Shown: one piece after another, positions 48,373 through 57,123 of the stretch
Layout: every line of letters starts with the position of its first letter
Position numbering within the stretch: position 1 is the stretch's first letter
DNA from: Nitrobacter winogradskyi Nb-255
GTDB lineage: Bacteria; Pseudomonadota; Alphaproteobacteria; Rhizobiales; Xanthobacteraceae
Assembly: GCF_000012725.1 (NCBI RefSeq)
Contig: NC_007406.1
Coordinates: 186,001-250,000, forward strand
Reading direction: 5' to 3'
DNA: 64,000 nucleotides
Notes under the pieces: model-generated
What the model was told of the DNA's origin: nothing
The model's input: only the letters and a program-made list of their open reading frames with translations
Database searches by the model: none
Made by a program: the position numbers and the translations under genes

Positions 48373-48897
48373 TCAGGTCACCGGATTGTAGATCGGCCCG
48401 CGCTTCGCGAGCTGGAGCGCAGAGGACAAGGCTTTGACGAAACTCAGCTTCTCGTCAGGCCCGAGGAAATTCGCGATCGATATCCGGCGGCCGCGCGAAA
48501 CCAGATAAAGCCGCTCGATGCCGTACTCCTCGTGGACCCTCTGGTCGACATGCACCCACAGCGGATTAGAAACCCACTCGACGATGTGGCCGCGATGACT
48601 GGTGCGGCGCACCCTGAGCTCGGAATGGGTGATGGAGATTTCCTCGGTCGCGAGCGCCCGTTGGAAATTGATGCGGAAAGCCCAGTAAATCGCGAGAACA
48701 TCGAGGCCAAGAAAGCCGAATACCGGCCAGGCTCCCATCAGCAGGAACACCATTCCGGTGGCGAAACTCGCCAACGCCAATACAGCCATCAGCACCATGA
48801 AGCTGGCGTGACTTAATGAACGGTGCGGCGTCAGGAGCGCCGAAAACAGCGTCTGTTCGGCGGGTCCGGGGCCAGCCAGGTTATTGTCTACGGTCAT
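48373..48897 (-). CDS. DUF2244 domain membrane protein
   Basis: The 174-residue protein has two hydrophobic helices (about residues 31-50, FMVLMAVLALASFATGMVFL; and 55-72, AWPVFGFLGLDVLAIYWA) and a cytoplasmic C-terminal domain with VEWVSNPLWVHV and LYLVSRGRRISIANFLGPDE. It belongs to the uncharacterised DUF2244 family, which in Alphaproteobacteria commonly lies next to nth, as here. The starts of the two are only 22 bp apart, so promoters must overlap the coding regions. Confidence 0.85.
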   Translation of the reverse strand: MTVDNNLAGPGPAEQTLFSALLTPHRSLSHASFMVLMAVLALASFATGMVFLLMGAWPVFGFLGLDVLAIYWAFRINFQRALATEEISITHSELRVRRTSHRGHIVEWVSNPLWVHVDQRVHEEYGIERLYLVSRGRRISIANFLGPDEKLSFVKALSSALQLAKRGPIYNPVT

Positions 48898-48919
48898 CGT
48901 TGATCACTATACCACGATC

Positions 48920-49816
48920 ATGTCTAAAAACATCCGCCGCAGCTTTGCAAGGCAGAAGCCCGCCGCAGCCGGGACCGGCAAATCACTCGGGAAAGGCCCT
49001 GTAGCGGACCCTCGGCAGCAGGAACCCGCTGCGGCGACGGCAGGACACGCCAAGGGAGTGAAGAAGAGAACCGGAAAGCCGCCGGCACGTCAGGCGGAGC
49101 CGGTCTCCGGGGTCAGGCGCGCCGTCAAGCCGGCGCGAGGACCAGCGGAATTGCCGCCATCTCTCAGGCCATGGACGCCGGCTGAAGTCCACGAGGCCTT
49201 CACGCGCTTTCGCAGAGCCAATCCCGAGCCGAAAGGCGAGCTCGAACACCTCAATCCCTTCACGTTGCTGGTCGCGGTGGTGCTGTCGGCCCAGGCGACC
49301 GACGCCGGCGTCAACAAGGCCACGCGCGCCTTGTTCGCTGTCGCCGACACGCCCGCCAGAATGCTGGCGCTCGGGGAGGAGAAGGTCCGCGACTACATCA
49401 AGACCATCGGACTGTATCGCACCAAGGCGCGGAACATCATCGCGCTTTCGGAAAAACTGCTCGCGGAGTTTGACGGCGCGGTTCCACCCAGCAGGGCGGG
49501 GATCGAATCGCTGCCCGGCGCGGGACGCAAGACCGCCAACGTCGTGCTCAACATGGCGTTCGGGGAGCGCACCATGGCGGTTGACACGCATGTGTTCCGG
49601 GTCGCCAACCGCACCGGAATGGCGCCCGGCAAGACACCGCTCGAGGTCGAGCTCGGGCTTGAGCGCGTGATCCCCAACCAATTCATGCTGCATGCGCATC
49701 ACTGGCTGATCCTGCACGGACGCTACACCTGCCTGGCGCGATCGCCGCGCTGCAAAGTGTGCCTGATCAACGACCTGTGCCGCTGGCCCGAAAAGACCAC
49801 AGAGGGCGCGGGGTGA
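48920..49816 (+). CDS. nth: Endonuclease III (DNA glycosylase/AP lyase)
   Basis: Nth removes oxidised pyrimidines and cleaves the resulting abasic site. The 298-residue protein has a Lys/Arg/Ala-rich N-terminal extension of about 75 residues, then the HhH-GPD core with the catalytic Lys in LPGAGRKTANVVLNMAFG, the catalytic Asp in AVDTHVFRVANR, and the 4Fe-4S cluster CLARSPRCKVCLINDLC. Family cores are about 215 residues. The ATG at 48920 is chosen; an in-frame start at 48884 would overlap the DUF2244 start. Confidence 0.94.
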   Translation: MSKNIRRSFARQKPAAAGTGKSLGKGPVADPRQQEPAAATAGHAKGVKKRTGKPPARQAEPVSGVRRAVKPARGPAELPPSLRPWTPAEVHEAFTRFRRANPEPKGELEHLNPFTLLVAVVLSAQATDAGVNKATRALFAVADTPARMLALGEEKVRDYIKTIGLYRTKARNIIALSEKLLAEFDGAVPPSRAGIESLPGAGRKTANVVLNMAFGERTMAVDTHVFRVANRTGMAPGKTPLEVELGLERVIPNQFMLHAHHWLILHGRYTCLARSPRCKVCLINDLCRWPEKTTEGAG

Positions 49817-49921
49817 TGATCGTCTCGTCCCGTTCGTACGCAGATACCTGCACCTGACCAGAACGGCGATCGCCGCGTTAAGTTCCGGCCGATTGAATCG
49901 CAAATCCTCGTTCGGGAAATG

Positions 49922-49952
49922 AAAAGGGCCCCGGCGAAATCCGGGGCCTTTG
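49922..49952 (-). terminator. Intrinsic terminator after rpsA (possibly bidirectional with nth)
   Basis: GGCCCCGG (49927-49934) pairs with CCGGGGCC (49941-49948) around a 6-base loop. On the minus strand a T-rich tail (CTTTTCATTT) follows; on the plus strand a short TTT follows. It is about 130 bp beyond rpsA and 110 bp beyond nth. Confidence 0.75.
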
Positions 49953-49959
49953 GCTGCTG

Positions 49960-50066
49960 CTAGAGCATTTTCCGGCGAAGTGGATGACCTGTTCGCCGCG
50001 AGAAAATGCGACCAGACAACCATTTCTAGAGCATGGTCCGACTCAACTTGATCGGATCATGCTCTA
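49960..50066. repeat. Composite intergenic repeat, modules A-B
   Basis: Module A (ctagagcattttccggcgaa ... gaaaatgcgaccagacaacc atttctag) is followed by module B (agcatggtccgactcaact ... ttgatcggatcatgctctag). CTAG bounds every junction. The rpsA stop is 17 bases further on. Confidence 0.85.
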
Positions 50067-50082
50067 GTAAAGAGGCGGTCGC

Positions 50083-51786
50083 TTACTTGTTGTCGGTGCG
50101 CTGTTTCAGCACGGTGCCGAGGATATCGCCCAGCGTTGCGCCCGAGTCGGAAGAACCGTACTGCGCGATGGCTTCCTTCTCCTCGGCCACTTCGAGCGCC
50201 TTGATCGAGACCTGCACCTTGCGGGCCTTCTTGTCGAACTGGATGACGCGGGCATCGACCTTCTCGCCGACGGCGAAACGCTCGGTGCGCTGATCGTTGC
50301 GGTCCCTCGCCAGTTCCGAACGCTTGATGAAGGTCTGGAACTCGGTGCCGGAAATCTGCACCTCGATGCCTCCGTCCTTGACCTCGAGCACCTCGCAGGT
50401 GACGACCGCGCCCTTCTTGACGTCGCCCGGTTCGGCGAACGGGTCGCCCTCGAGCTGCTTGACGCCGAGCGAGATGCGTTCCTTCTCGACATCGACGTCG
50501 AGCACGACGGCCTTGACCATGTCGCCGCGCTTGAAATTGTCGATGACCTGCTCGCCCGGCTGCTTCCAGTCGAGGTCGGAAAGGTGGACCATGCCGTCGA
50601 CATCGCCCTCCAGGCCCAGGAACAGTCCGAACTCGGTCTTGTTCTTGACCTCGCCCTCCACGGTCGAACCGACCGGGTGCTTCTCGATGAACGCCTCCCA
50701 GGGATTGCGCATGGTCTGCTTGAGGCCGAGCGAGATGCGGCGCTTGACGCTGTCGACCTCGAGCACCTGCACCTCGACTTCCTGCGAGGTCGAGACGATC
50801 TTGCCCGGATGCATGTTCTTCTTGGTCCAGGACATTTCCGAGACGTGGATAAGGCCCTCGATGCCCGGCTCAAGCTCCACGAACGCGCCGTAGTCGGTGA
50901 TGTTGGTGACGCGGCCGGTGAAGCGGGCGCCCAGCGGATACTTGGCCTCGATGCCCTGCCAGGGATCATCCAGCAACTGCTTCATGCCGAGCGAGATGCG
51001 GTGGGTCTCGTGATTGATCTTGATGATCTTGACCTTCACGGTCTGGCCGATCGCCAGCACTTCGGTCGGATGGTTGACGCGGCGCCAGGCGATATCGGTA
51101 ACGTGCAGCAGGCCGTCGATGCCTCCGAGATCGACGAACGCGCCGTAGTCGGTGATGTTCTTGACCACGCCGTCGATGACCTGACCCTCTTCGAGGTTCT
51201 GGACCAACTCCTGCCGCTGTTCGGCGCGGGTCTCCTCCAGCACCGTGCGGCGGGAGACGACGATGTTGCCGCGGCGGCGATCCATCTTGAGAATCTGGAA
51301 CGGCTGGGTGTTGTTCATCAGCGGACCGACATCGCGAATGGGACGGATGTCCACCTGCGAGCGCGGCAGGAAGGCGACGGCGCCGTCGAGATCGACGGTG
51401 AAGCCGCCCTTGACCTGATTGAAGATGACGCCGTGCACCTTCTCGTTGTTGTTGAAGGCTTTCTCGAGCTTGCCCCAACTTTCCTCGCGGCGCGCCTTGT
51501 CGCGCGACAGCACGGCCTCGCCGAGCGCGTTCTCGATGCGATCAAGGAACACCTCAACCTCGTCGCCGACCTTCAGCGTGCTCTCGCGACCTGGACCGGA
51601 GAATTCACGCAACGCCACGCGGCCTTCGGTCTTGAGGCCGACGTCGATGACGGCCATGTCCTTCTCGATCGCAACCACCTTGCCCTTGATGACGGAGCTT
51701 TCCTGCAGGCTGCCACCGGCGAAGGACTCATCGAGCATCGCGGCGAAATCGTCACGGGACGGATTGAGGGTATCAGTCGAAGCCAT
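50083..51786 (-). CDS. rpsA: 30S ribosomal protein S1
   Basis: S1 binds mRNA and helps it onto the ribosome. The 567-residue protein has six S1 OB-fold repeats; clear versions include ITDYGAFVDLGGIDGLLHVT and ITDYGAFVELEPGIEGLIHV, preceded by a divergent pair that contacts the 30S subunit. The ATG at 51786 has GGAGAA upstream and begins MASTDTLNPSRDDFAAMLDE, the usual alphaproteobacterial start. An extension to 51867 is not supported. A terminator-like hairpin upstream suggests it has its own promoter. Confidence 0.98.
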   Translation of the reverse strand: MASTDTLNPSRDDFAAMLDESFAGGSLQESSVIKGKVVAIEKDMAVIDVGLKTEGRVALREFSGPGRESTLKVGDEVEVFLDRIENALGEAVLSRDKARREESWGKLEKAFNNNEKVHGVIFNQVKGGFTVDLDGAVAFLPRSQVDIRPIRDVGPLMNNTQPFQILKMDRRRGNIVVSRRTVLEETRAEQRQELVQNLEEGQVIDGVVKNITDYGAFVDLGGIDGLLHVTDIAWRRVNHPTEVLAIGQTVKVKIIKINHETHRISLGMKQLLDDPWQGIEAKYPLGARFTGRVTNITDYGAFVELEPGIEGLIHVSEMSWTKKNMHPGKIVSTSQEVEVQVLEVDSVKRRISLGLKQTMRNPWEAFIEKHPVGSTVEGEVKNKTEFGLFLGLEGDVDGMVHLSDLDWKQPGEQVIDNFKRGDMVKAVVLDVDVEKERISLGVKQLEGDPFAEPGDVKKGAVVTCEVLEVKDGGIEVQISGTEFQTFIKRSELARDRNDQRTERFAVGEKVDARVIQFDKKARKVQVSIKALEVAEEKEAIAQYGSSDSGATLGDILGTVLKQRTDNK

Positions 51787-52117
51787 GTGTTCTCCAATGC
51801 GGCGACCGGCAGTTCGGGTTGATATGCGTTTCGCGCGCGAAGGGTCAGGGGTCCGCAACCCTGACAACCGTCGCGAGGAACATGCAGCGACGGGCCGGCG
51901 TCAAGCCTTGACGTTCGAAACGATGATGTGGCCCGGAGTCTTTCACAAGCGATCGACCGCAGAATGATCGACATCGAGGACGATCAATATCGAGACTGAG
52001 CGGGACGTTCCTCCAATGGCGGCGGGAGCTTGAAACTCCGGCCGGTCCGCTCGGACAGCCTCGACACGTCGACGATGATCCGGACGCCGCGGATATACCG
52101 TCAAAGCCGCAAGCGAA
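51787..52117. other. rpsA leader and promoter region
   Basis: About 330 bases separate the hairpin after the FkbM gene from rpsA. No repeat module or gene is evident. A long rpsA leader is common, often with autoregulatory structure, but I could not draw a convincing fold by eye. Confidence 0.4.
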
Positions 52118-52137
52118 CAAGGCTTTTGTAAGCCTTG
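52118..52137 (-). terminator. Terminator-like hairpin after the FkbM gene
   Basis: CAAGGCTT (52118-52125) and AAGCCTTG (52130-52137) form a perfect 8-bp stem with a 4-base loop. It starts 3 bases after the stop codon. The following minus-strand sequence is GTTCGCTT, a weak T-tract. Confidence 0.55.
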
Positions 52138-52139
52138 CC

Positions 52140-52847
52140 TCAACCGCGCGGCTTGAACAGGAAGTTATTGCAGTAGTCCGGATGATCCCAGAATCGCGGA
52201 CCCGACTGCTTCTGGTGAATTGCCGGATCAAACGCTGATACAGGGTGCAGGGAACCCTGCCTGAAGAAAAACCCCTCGTATCCGAGCCGATCAAGCAGCC
52301 CGAAGACATCCTCGACATTGGTTTCCGCGAGGTGCCTCGTCTCACATTCGAAAATGAGCCACGGCCGCGCTTCGGACAAGGTGCGCCGGGCGCCCTTGAA
52401 AATCGCCAGTTCCGCCCCTTCCGCGTCGACCTTGATCAACGAGACGCGCTGCCCCGGCCGCAAATAGTCGTCGAGCGCGACGACGGGAACCTGCATTCGC
52501 GTGCCGCCGGCCACGGGCGCGACCAGCGAGGCGCCGGGAGAATCGATCGCGGGGATGGCAAGATCGAGCACGCCGCTGCCCGACCATAACGCCTTCTGCT
52601 CCACGGTGACATTATGAGCAGGCGCGACCTCGCGCAGATAGGCGGCGAGAGAAGGCTGCGGCTCGAATGCGAGAACGCGTCCGGAATTGCCGACCCACCG
52701 TGACAGCCAATAGACATAGCTGCCCTTGTGAGCGCCCACATCGCACACGGTATCGCCGGGCCTCACATGGCCGCCGATGACCGAAAGCTCGGCGCGCTGA
52801 TCCCGCCATCGTGCTTTCAGCGCACGCCACACGAAACGCGCATTCAT
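52140..52847 (-). CDS. FkbM family SAM-dependent methyltransferase
   Basis: The 235-residue protein has the methyltransferase motif I TVCDVGAHKGSYVYWLSRWV and the downstream ALDDYLRPGQRVSLIKVDAEGAE block of the FkbM family, which O-methylates sugars or polyketides. The C-terminal HPDYCNNFLFKPRG is typical of FkbM proteins tied to glycan modification. ATG at 52847 has GGAGGCAGCA directly upstream and fits better than the in-frame start at 52877. It lies between cmk and rpsA, an unusual place for such a gene. The substrate is unknown; a surface polysaccharide is a guess. Confidence 0.85.
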   Translation of the reverse strand: MNARFVWRALKARWRDQRAELSVIGGHVRPGDTVCDVGAHKGSYVYWLSRWVGNSGRVLAFEPQPSLAAYLREVAPAHNVTVEQKALWSGSGVLDLAIPAIDSPGASLVAPVAGGTRMQVPVVALDDYLRPGQRVSLIKVDAEGAELAIFKGARRTLSEARPWLIFECETRHLAETNVEDVFGLLDRLGYEGFFFRQGSLHPVSAFDPAIHQKQSGPRFWDHPDYCNNFLFKPRG

Positions 52848-52873
52848 TGCTGCCTCCGGCACCTGCCGAGCGG

Positions 52874-53512
52874 TCACGCTCGGCCGGATCGGACCCTCAC
52901 CGACTCGACGATCGCGATCGCCGCCTTCAGGCCGGCCTCGATGTCGAGGTTGGAATTATCCAGCACATGAGCATCGGCAGCCGCCTTCAAAGGTGCAACG
53001 GGCCGGTTGCGGTCCCTCTCGTCGCGCTTGAGAATATCCGCCAGAACCACCGCCTCGTCGACCTCCTCGCCCCGCGCCCGCGCTTCCAGCGTGCGCCGCC
53101 TCGCCCGCACGACAGGATCGGCCTCGACGAAAATCTTCACGTCGGCGTTCGGGCAGATCACGGTGCCGATGTCGCGGCCGTCAAGCACCGCGCCGGGCGG
53201 CTCGGCGGCGAACTGGCGCTGGAAGGTCAGAAGCGCCTCGCGCACCTTGGGGAATGTCGAGACGACCGACGCGGCCTCGCCGATCGCGCGGGCCTTGAGA
53301 GCCGGATGGCCGAATCTCTCCGGATCGAGTTCAAGCGCGGCCGCGATCGCGCGCGCCTCGTCCGCCGGATCCGCGCCGGCGTCGAGCAAGGCTTTGGCGA
53401 CCGCGCGATAGATCACGCCGGTGTCGAGATGACGAAAGTGATAGTGCGCGGCAAGGCGCTTGCCGAGGGTGCCCTTACCCGAAGCGGCAGGCCCGTCGAT
53501 GGCGATGATCAT
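52874..53512 (-). CDS. cmk: Cytidylate kinase
   Basis: Cmk phosphorylates CMP and dCMP. The 212-residue protein has the P-loop [20 protein letters not shown], the block [17 protein letters not shown] and the nucleotide-binding [19 protein letters not shown] with the Arg-rich lid [15 protein letters not shown]. It overlaps aroA by 4 bp (the cmk ATG lies inside the aroA stop region), indicating coupling. The aroA-cmk-rpsA order is ancient; here fkbM is inserted after cmk. Confidence 0.96.
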   Translation of the reverse strand: MIIAIDGPAASGKGTLGKRLAAHYHFRHLDTGVIYRAVAKALLDAGADPADEARAIAAALELDPERFGHPALKARAIGEAASVVSTFPKVREALLTFQRQFAAEPPGAVLDGRDIGTVICPNADVKIFVEADPVVRARRRTLEARARGEEVDEAVVLADILKRDERDRNRPVAPLKAAADAHVLDNSNLDIEAGLKAAIAIVESVRVRSGRA

Positions 53513-54858
53513 GCGAAATTTGCTCCCAGCCGCTGCATCATCGGCACGAAATCGGGGAAACTCGTGGCGATGAAGGCGATGTCGTCGACCTTGACCGGCG
53601 CGTCCGAGGCGCAGCCCATCACCAGCGCCGACATCGCGATGCGATGATCCATGTGGGTGGTGACGAGACCGCCGCCGGGCACCCGGCCGCGGCCCTCGAC
53701 GATGAGGTCGTCGCCGGCGATCTCGACCGCGACGCCGCCCGCGCGCAGCATCGCGGCGGCAGCCTCGAGGCGGTCGGATTCCTTGACCCGCAATTCGCGC
53801 AGGCCGCGCATCACGGTGGTGCCTTCGGCAAACGCCGCCGCGACCGCGAGCACGAGATACTCGTCGATCATCGAGGGGGCGCGCTCCGCCGGCACCTCGA
53901 TCCCGCGCAGCCGGGACGCCTTCACGCGCAGCTGCGCCATCGGCTCGCCGGCATCAAGGCGCGTTTCGCTTTCCTCGATCGACGCACCCATCTCGCGCAG
54001 CGTGACAAACAGGCCGGTTCGCAACGGGTTTGTCATCACGTCGTCCAGCACGATGTCGGAGCCTTCCGTGATCAGCGCGGCAACGATCGGAAACGCCGCC
54101 GATGACGGGTCGGCCGGCACCGTGACCCCTGCCCCGTGCAACTCGGGCTGTCCGGTCAGCGAGATTTTGCGCCCATGCGCGCCCTCGGCCACGGAGACGA
54201 TATCGGCGCCAAAATGCTTCAGCATCAGTTCGGTATGGTCCCGGCTGGCCTCGCGCTCGATGACGGTGGTGACGCCCGGAGCCGACAGCCCCGCCAGCAG
54301 CACCGCCGATTTGATCTGCGCCGAAGCCACCGGCGTGCGGTACACGATCGGCAGCGGATCACGCGCGCCTTCGAGCGTCAGCGGCAGGCGGCCGCCGTCG
54401 CTTTGCGAGATCACCCGCGCACCCATCAACTCCAGCGGATCGAGAATTCGGCGCATCGGCCGCGAGCGCAGCGATCCATCGCCATCGAAGGCGGCGCGGA
54501 TCGGGCAGCCGGCCACCGCGCCCATCACCAGGCGGCATCCCGTGCCTGAATTGCCGAAATCGAGCGGCGCTTCCGGCGTCGCAAATCCGCCGGTGCCGAC
54601 GCCGCGCACCGACCAGGCGATCCCGCCATTATCATCGGTCCGCCGTTCGACCTTCGCACCCAGCGCCTGCATCGCCTTCGCGGTGTTGAGTACGTCCTCG
54701 CCCTCGAGAAGGCCGGAGATTCGGGTTTCGCCGACCGCCAGCGCGCCCAGGATCAGCGCGCGGTGGGAGATCGATTTATCCCCGGGCACCCTGACGCGCC
54801 CGGTCAATGACTGACATTTTCGCGCCTCGAGCGGCATGGTCTGGCCGGAAAGAGTCAA
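53509..54858 (-). CDS. aroA: 3-phosphoshikimate 1-carboxyvinyltransferase (EPSP synthase), class II-like
   Basis: AroA makes EPSP in the shikimate pathway and is the target of glyphosate. The 449-residue protein resembles the CP4-type class II enzymes over its whole length ([60 protein letters not shown]). At the loop corresponding to the residue that gives CP4 its glyphosate tolerance (Ala in NAATGC), this protein has Gly (NSGTGC). The usual class II motif NPTR reads NPLR. Start is TTG at 54858, with GGGGA upstream; ATG at 54837 is the alternative. Confidence 0.95.
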   Translation of the reverse strand: MTLSGQTMPLEARKCQSLTGRVRVPGDKSISHRALILGALAVGETRISGLLEGEDVLNTAKAMQALGAKVERRTDDNGGIAWSVRGVGTGGFATPEAPLDFGNSGTGCRLVMGAVAGCPIRAAFDGDGSLRSRPMRRILDPLELMGARVISQSDGGRLPLTLEGARDPLPIVYRTPVASAQIKSAVLLAGLSAPGVTTVIEREASRDHTELMLKHFGADIVSVAEGAHGRKISLTGQPELHGAGVTVPADPSSAAFPIVAALITEGSDIVLDDVMTNPLRTGLFVTLREMGASIEESETRLDAGEPMAQLRVKASRLRGIEVPAERAPSMIDEYLVLAVAAAFAEGTTVMRGLRELRVKESDRLEAAAAMLRAGGVAVEIAGDDLIVEGRGRVPGGGLVTTHMDHRIAMSALVMGCASDAPVKVDDIAFIATSFPDFVPMMQRLGANFA

Positions 54859-55004
54859 AGTTGCATATCCCCGTTGTGGCGGCTGGTATCACAGGGACGA
54901 CGGCGCGTCACGCCCGCGAACCGGTCCGCAAAGCGCTATTGACAGGGCCGCTGCAACTAGCCAAGTGAAGCTCCGTTTTTTCAAGAACTCCCGGGATTCC
55001 ACAC

Positions 55005-55418
55005 GTGGCCAAATCCGAGCTCGGAACCAAGCGCATTTGCCCGACGACTGGCAAGAAGTTCTACGATCTGAACAAGAACCCGGTGATCTCGCCTTACACC
55101 GGCGAGGTCGTGCCGATCGTCGTGGCGCCGGTGCGAGGCCGCAGCGACGCCGCCCGCGCTGCCGCGGCGTCAGGGGCCGAGGCGACGCCGGAGCCCGCCG
55201 AGGCCGAAGAAATGGTCTCGCTGGAGGAGGCCGACGCCGAGGAGAACACCGGAAAGGTCAAGAAGGCCGTCGTCCCCGAGTCGGAGGATGATATCGAGAT
55301 CGATGATACCCTCGACGATGACGAGGACGATGATTCGACCTTTATCGCCGACGAGGAAGAGGGCGACGAGGACGTCACCGATATCATCGGAGACGTGGGA
55401 GACGACGAGGAGACTTGA
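55005..55418 (+). CDS. TIGR02300 family protein (FYDLN acid domain)
   Basis: The 137-residue protein begins KSELGTKRICPTTGKKFYDLNKNPVISP, the family signature with two-Cys-poor zinc-ribbon-like start, then a middle Ala/Glu-rich part and a strongly acidic C-terminal tail (DDIEIDDTLDDDEDDDSTFI). Start is GTG at 55005. The family is restricted largely to Alphaproteobacteria and has no known function; the acidic tail suggests binding to a basic partner such as nucleic-acid-binding proteins. It is followed by a repeat and tRNA-Ala. Confidence 0.88.
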   Translation: MAKSELGTKRICPTTGKKFYDLNKNPVISPYTGEVVPIVVAPVRGRSDAARAAAASGAEATPEPAEAEEMVSLEEADAEENTGKVKKAVVPESEDDIEIDDTLDDDEDDDSTFIADEEEGDEDVTDIIGDVGDDEET

Positions 55419-55484
55419 GATCGGTCCTGAACTGTGGTTCAGGGTCTCTGTGGATCGCGCCGTCCGATGAGGTGCGGCGCGGTC

Positions 55485-55609
55485 GAGAGCGGGATGAGGT
55501 AAATTGTTAAAATGCGGTGCGGTTTTCCGTCCGCATCCTGCCCTCAAATACTGGAATTGATCACGTTCATGATCGAGGATCGAATCGATCCGGAATCATG
55601 AACCTGATC
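55485..55609. repeat. Intergenic repeat, module F
   Basis: Copy of the unit gagcgggatgagg...gcggttttccgtccgcatcc tg...tactggaattgatcacgtt, ending in a palindrome gaggatcgaatcgatcc. It resembles 56922-57041 and, inverted, 15865-15932. It ends 2 bases before the tRNA-Ala gene. Confidence 0.75.
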
Positions 55610-55611
55610 CT

Positions 55612-55687
<76 letters not shown>

Positions 55688-55802
55688 AGCGCCTTCCGTT
55701 CCAGGGATGTGGCAACTTGCCGGGCGCGCATTCGTTCAGCGCTTGCGTCCCGCAAATGGCGATCCTGTTCTGATATCAAAGCGTTGGTGCCGCGCCGTAC
55801 AT

Positions 55803-55832
55803 CTTGAACGACGTGCAAATCATGCCATATTT
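55803..55832 (+). promoter_or_regulatory. Predicted RpoH promoter of hsp20
   Basis: CTTGAA begins at 55803 and CCATATTT is at 55825-55832; 18 bases separate CTTG from CCATATTT. It would give a leader of about 180 nt to the hsp20 start. Confidence 0.5.
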
Positions 55833-55840
55833 AATTCGAC

Positions 55841-56015
55841 CCGTCTGGAAACGTCAGACGGCCAGCGGGGCGCCGCAAGGGCCCCTGCGCTCGATTCGCC
55901 GAAGTGGCGGTTCGGCCAATGGAATACGCGCCATCTGCTCCGGCGCGCGACCGGACGCCCGACCGACATCATTTTTGCTGGTCGCGCGCGTCAAAGTCGC
56001 TTCGAGAGGACTTTG
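55841..56015 (+). promoter_or_regulatory. ROSE-like RNA thermometer leader of hsp20
   Basis: The predicted leader has three strong stems: CCGTCTG/CAGACGG (55841-55847 with 55855-55861), GCGCGCGACC/GGTCGCGCGC (55943-55952 with 55980-55989) and the final CAAAGTC/GACTTTG (55992-55998 with 56009-56015), whose loop side encloses the Shine-Dalgarno GAGAGGA (56004-56010). In the last stem CGCT faces AGAGG with a G opposite G, the feature that defines ROSE elements. ROSE elements control small heat-shock genes in Bradyrhizobium. Confidence 0.7.
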
Positions 56016-56017
56016 TA

Positions 56018-56443
56018 ATGTCTCGTGTTCCTTCGTTGTCCAGTCCGTTCCTTCTGGGATTCGACGAGATCGAGCGGGCGCTCGACCGTGTCGTCAAGGG
56101 CGCCGACGGCTATCCTCCCTACAACATCGAGCGGTGCGACCGCGACAGCGGCGAGCCCGAACGGCTGCGGATCACGCTGGCGGTGGCGGGGTTCACCCGC
56201 GACCAGCTCGATGTGACCATTGAGGAAAATCAGCTTGTGATCCGGGGCCGGCAGCAGGAGGATAAAGCTAGGCAATATATCCATCGCGGCATCGCCGCGC
56301 GCCACTTCCAGCGCACCTTCGTGCTGGCGGAGGGAATGTTGGTGCTGGGCGCGGACCTGAAAAACGGGCTATTGTCCATCGATCTGGCCAGGCCGGAACC
56401 TGAAAGGGTCGTTAAGACAATCGCGATCAATGAACACGAATAA
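56018..56443 (+). CDS. Small heat shock protein, Hsp20/alpha-crystallin family
   Basis: The 141-residue chaperone holds unfolded proteins without ATP. An N-terminal arm (SRVPSLSSPFLLGFDEIERA) precedes the alpha-crystallin domain (about residues 35-120) with LRITLAVAGFTRDQLDVTIE, NQLVIRGRQQEDKARQYIHR and RHFQRTFVLAEGMLVLGADL. The ATG at 56018 has GAGAGGA upstream inside a ROSE-like hairpin. An RpoH-like promoter lies further up, so both transcription and translation are predicted to be heat-controlled. The DUF1150 gene follows. Confidence 0.93.
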   Translation: MSRVPSLSSPFLLGFDEIERALDRVVKGADGYPPYNIERCDRDSGEPERLRITLAVAGFTRDQLDVTIEENQLVIRGRQQEDKARQYIHRGIAARHFQRTFVLAEGMLVLGADLKNGLLSIDLARPEPERVVKTIAINEHE

Positions 56444-56541
56444 TGCACAACCCGACAAAACACCGGTGAGCCGGCATAAAAGCTTTCGGGTGCAACAAGT
56501 AGCGGACTCGACCGCTTAGTCTGGTAAAAGGAGTCGAGACC

Positions 56542-56808
56542 ATGAGTGAAGTGATTTCCACGATCCGGCCTGAAAGCGTCTCTACCGAGTCGCTGGCGCA
56601 GCTCGGCGAAGGCCACATCGCCTATGTGAAGCAGGTGCGTTCCGAGGACGTGCCGGAACTGTTTCCGCAGGCTCCGAGAATCGCGCCCGGCCTCATGCTG
56701 TTCGCGCTGCATGCCGCCGACGGCACTCCGATCATGCTCACCGATTCGCGCGAGGCTGCGGTCGCGAGCGCCTGGAGCAACGAGTTGCAGGCCGTCAGCG
56801 TGCATTAG
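56542..56808 (+). CDS. DUF1150 family protein
   Basis: The 88-residue protein matches DUF1150 (HIAYVKQVRSEDVPELFPQA, LFALHAADGTPIMLTDSREA). In many Alphaproteobacteria it follows an hsp20 gene, as here; a role with the chaperone is inferred from this link only. GGAG-like sequence (aaaaggagtcg) precedes the ATG. Its TAG stop (56806-56808) opens a module E repeat, TAGAGCATGATCCC. Confidence 0.85.
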   Translation: MSEVISTIRPESVSTESLAQLGEGHIAYVKQVRSEDVPELFPQAPRIAPGLMLFALHAADGTPIMLTDSREAAVASAWSNELQAVSVH

Positions 56809-57041
56809 AGCATGATCCCGAAAAGTGGAAACCGGTTTTGCGATCAGAATACGCGCGCGAAACTGTCGATTGAGAGACACGCCGCCGCTGCGCGCGACAT
56901 CGGCTTAGCAGGAAGCGGCGGCTAGAGCGGGATGAGCAGAAGTGTGGTGCGGTTTTCCGCCCGCATCCTGCGTCTCAAGATACTGGAATCGATCACGTTT
57001 ATGGTTTTGGATCGAATCGATCCAAAACCATCGTGATCTAG
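56806..57041. repeat. Composite intergenic repeat, module E half plus module F
   Basis: A half copy of module E (tagagcatgatcccgaaaag tggaaaccggtttt, from 56806) is followed by module F (56922-57041, ctagagcgggatgagcag...gcggttttccgcccgcatcc tg, ending in the palindrome ttttggatcgaatcgatcca aaa and ctag). Together they fill most of the 315-bp gap before ilvD. Confidence 0.8.
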
Positions 57042-57123
57042 TCGAGCGCAGCCACTTTTCTGTTTTGCGGCCTTCGGCGGCGGGGGTATGGTCCCGCCAA
57101 ATCACTGACCGTTCGGAAAAAAC

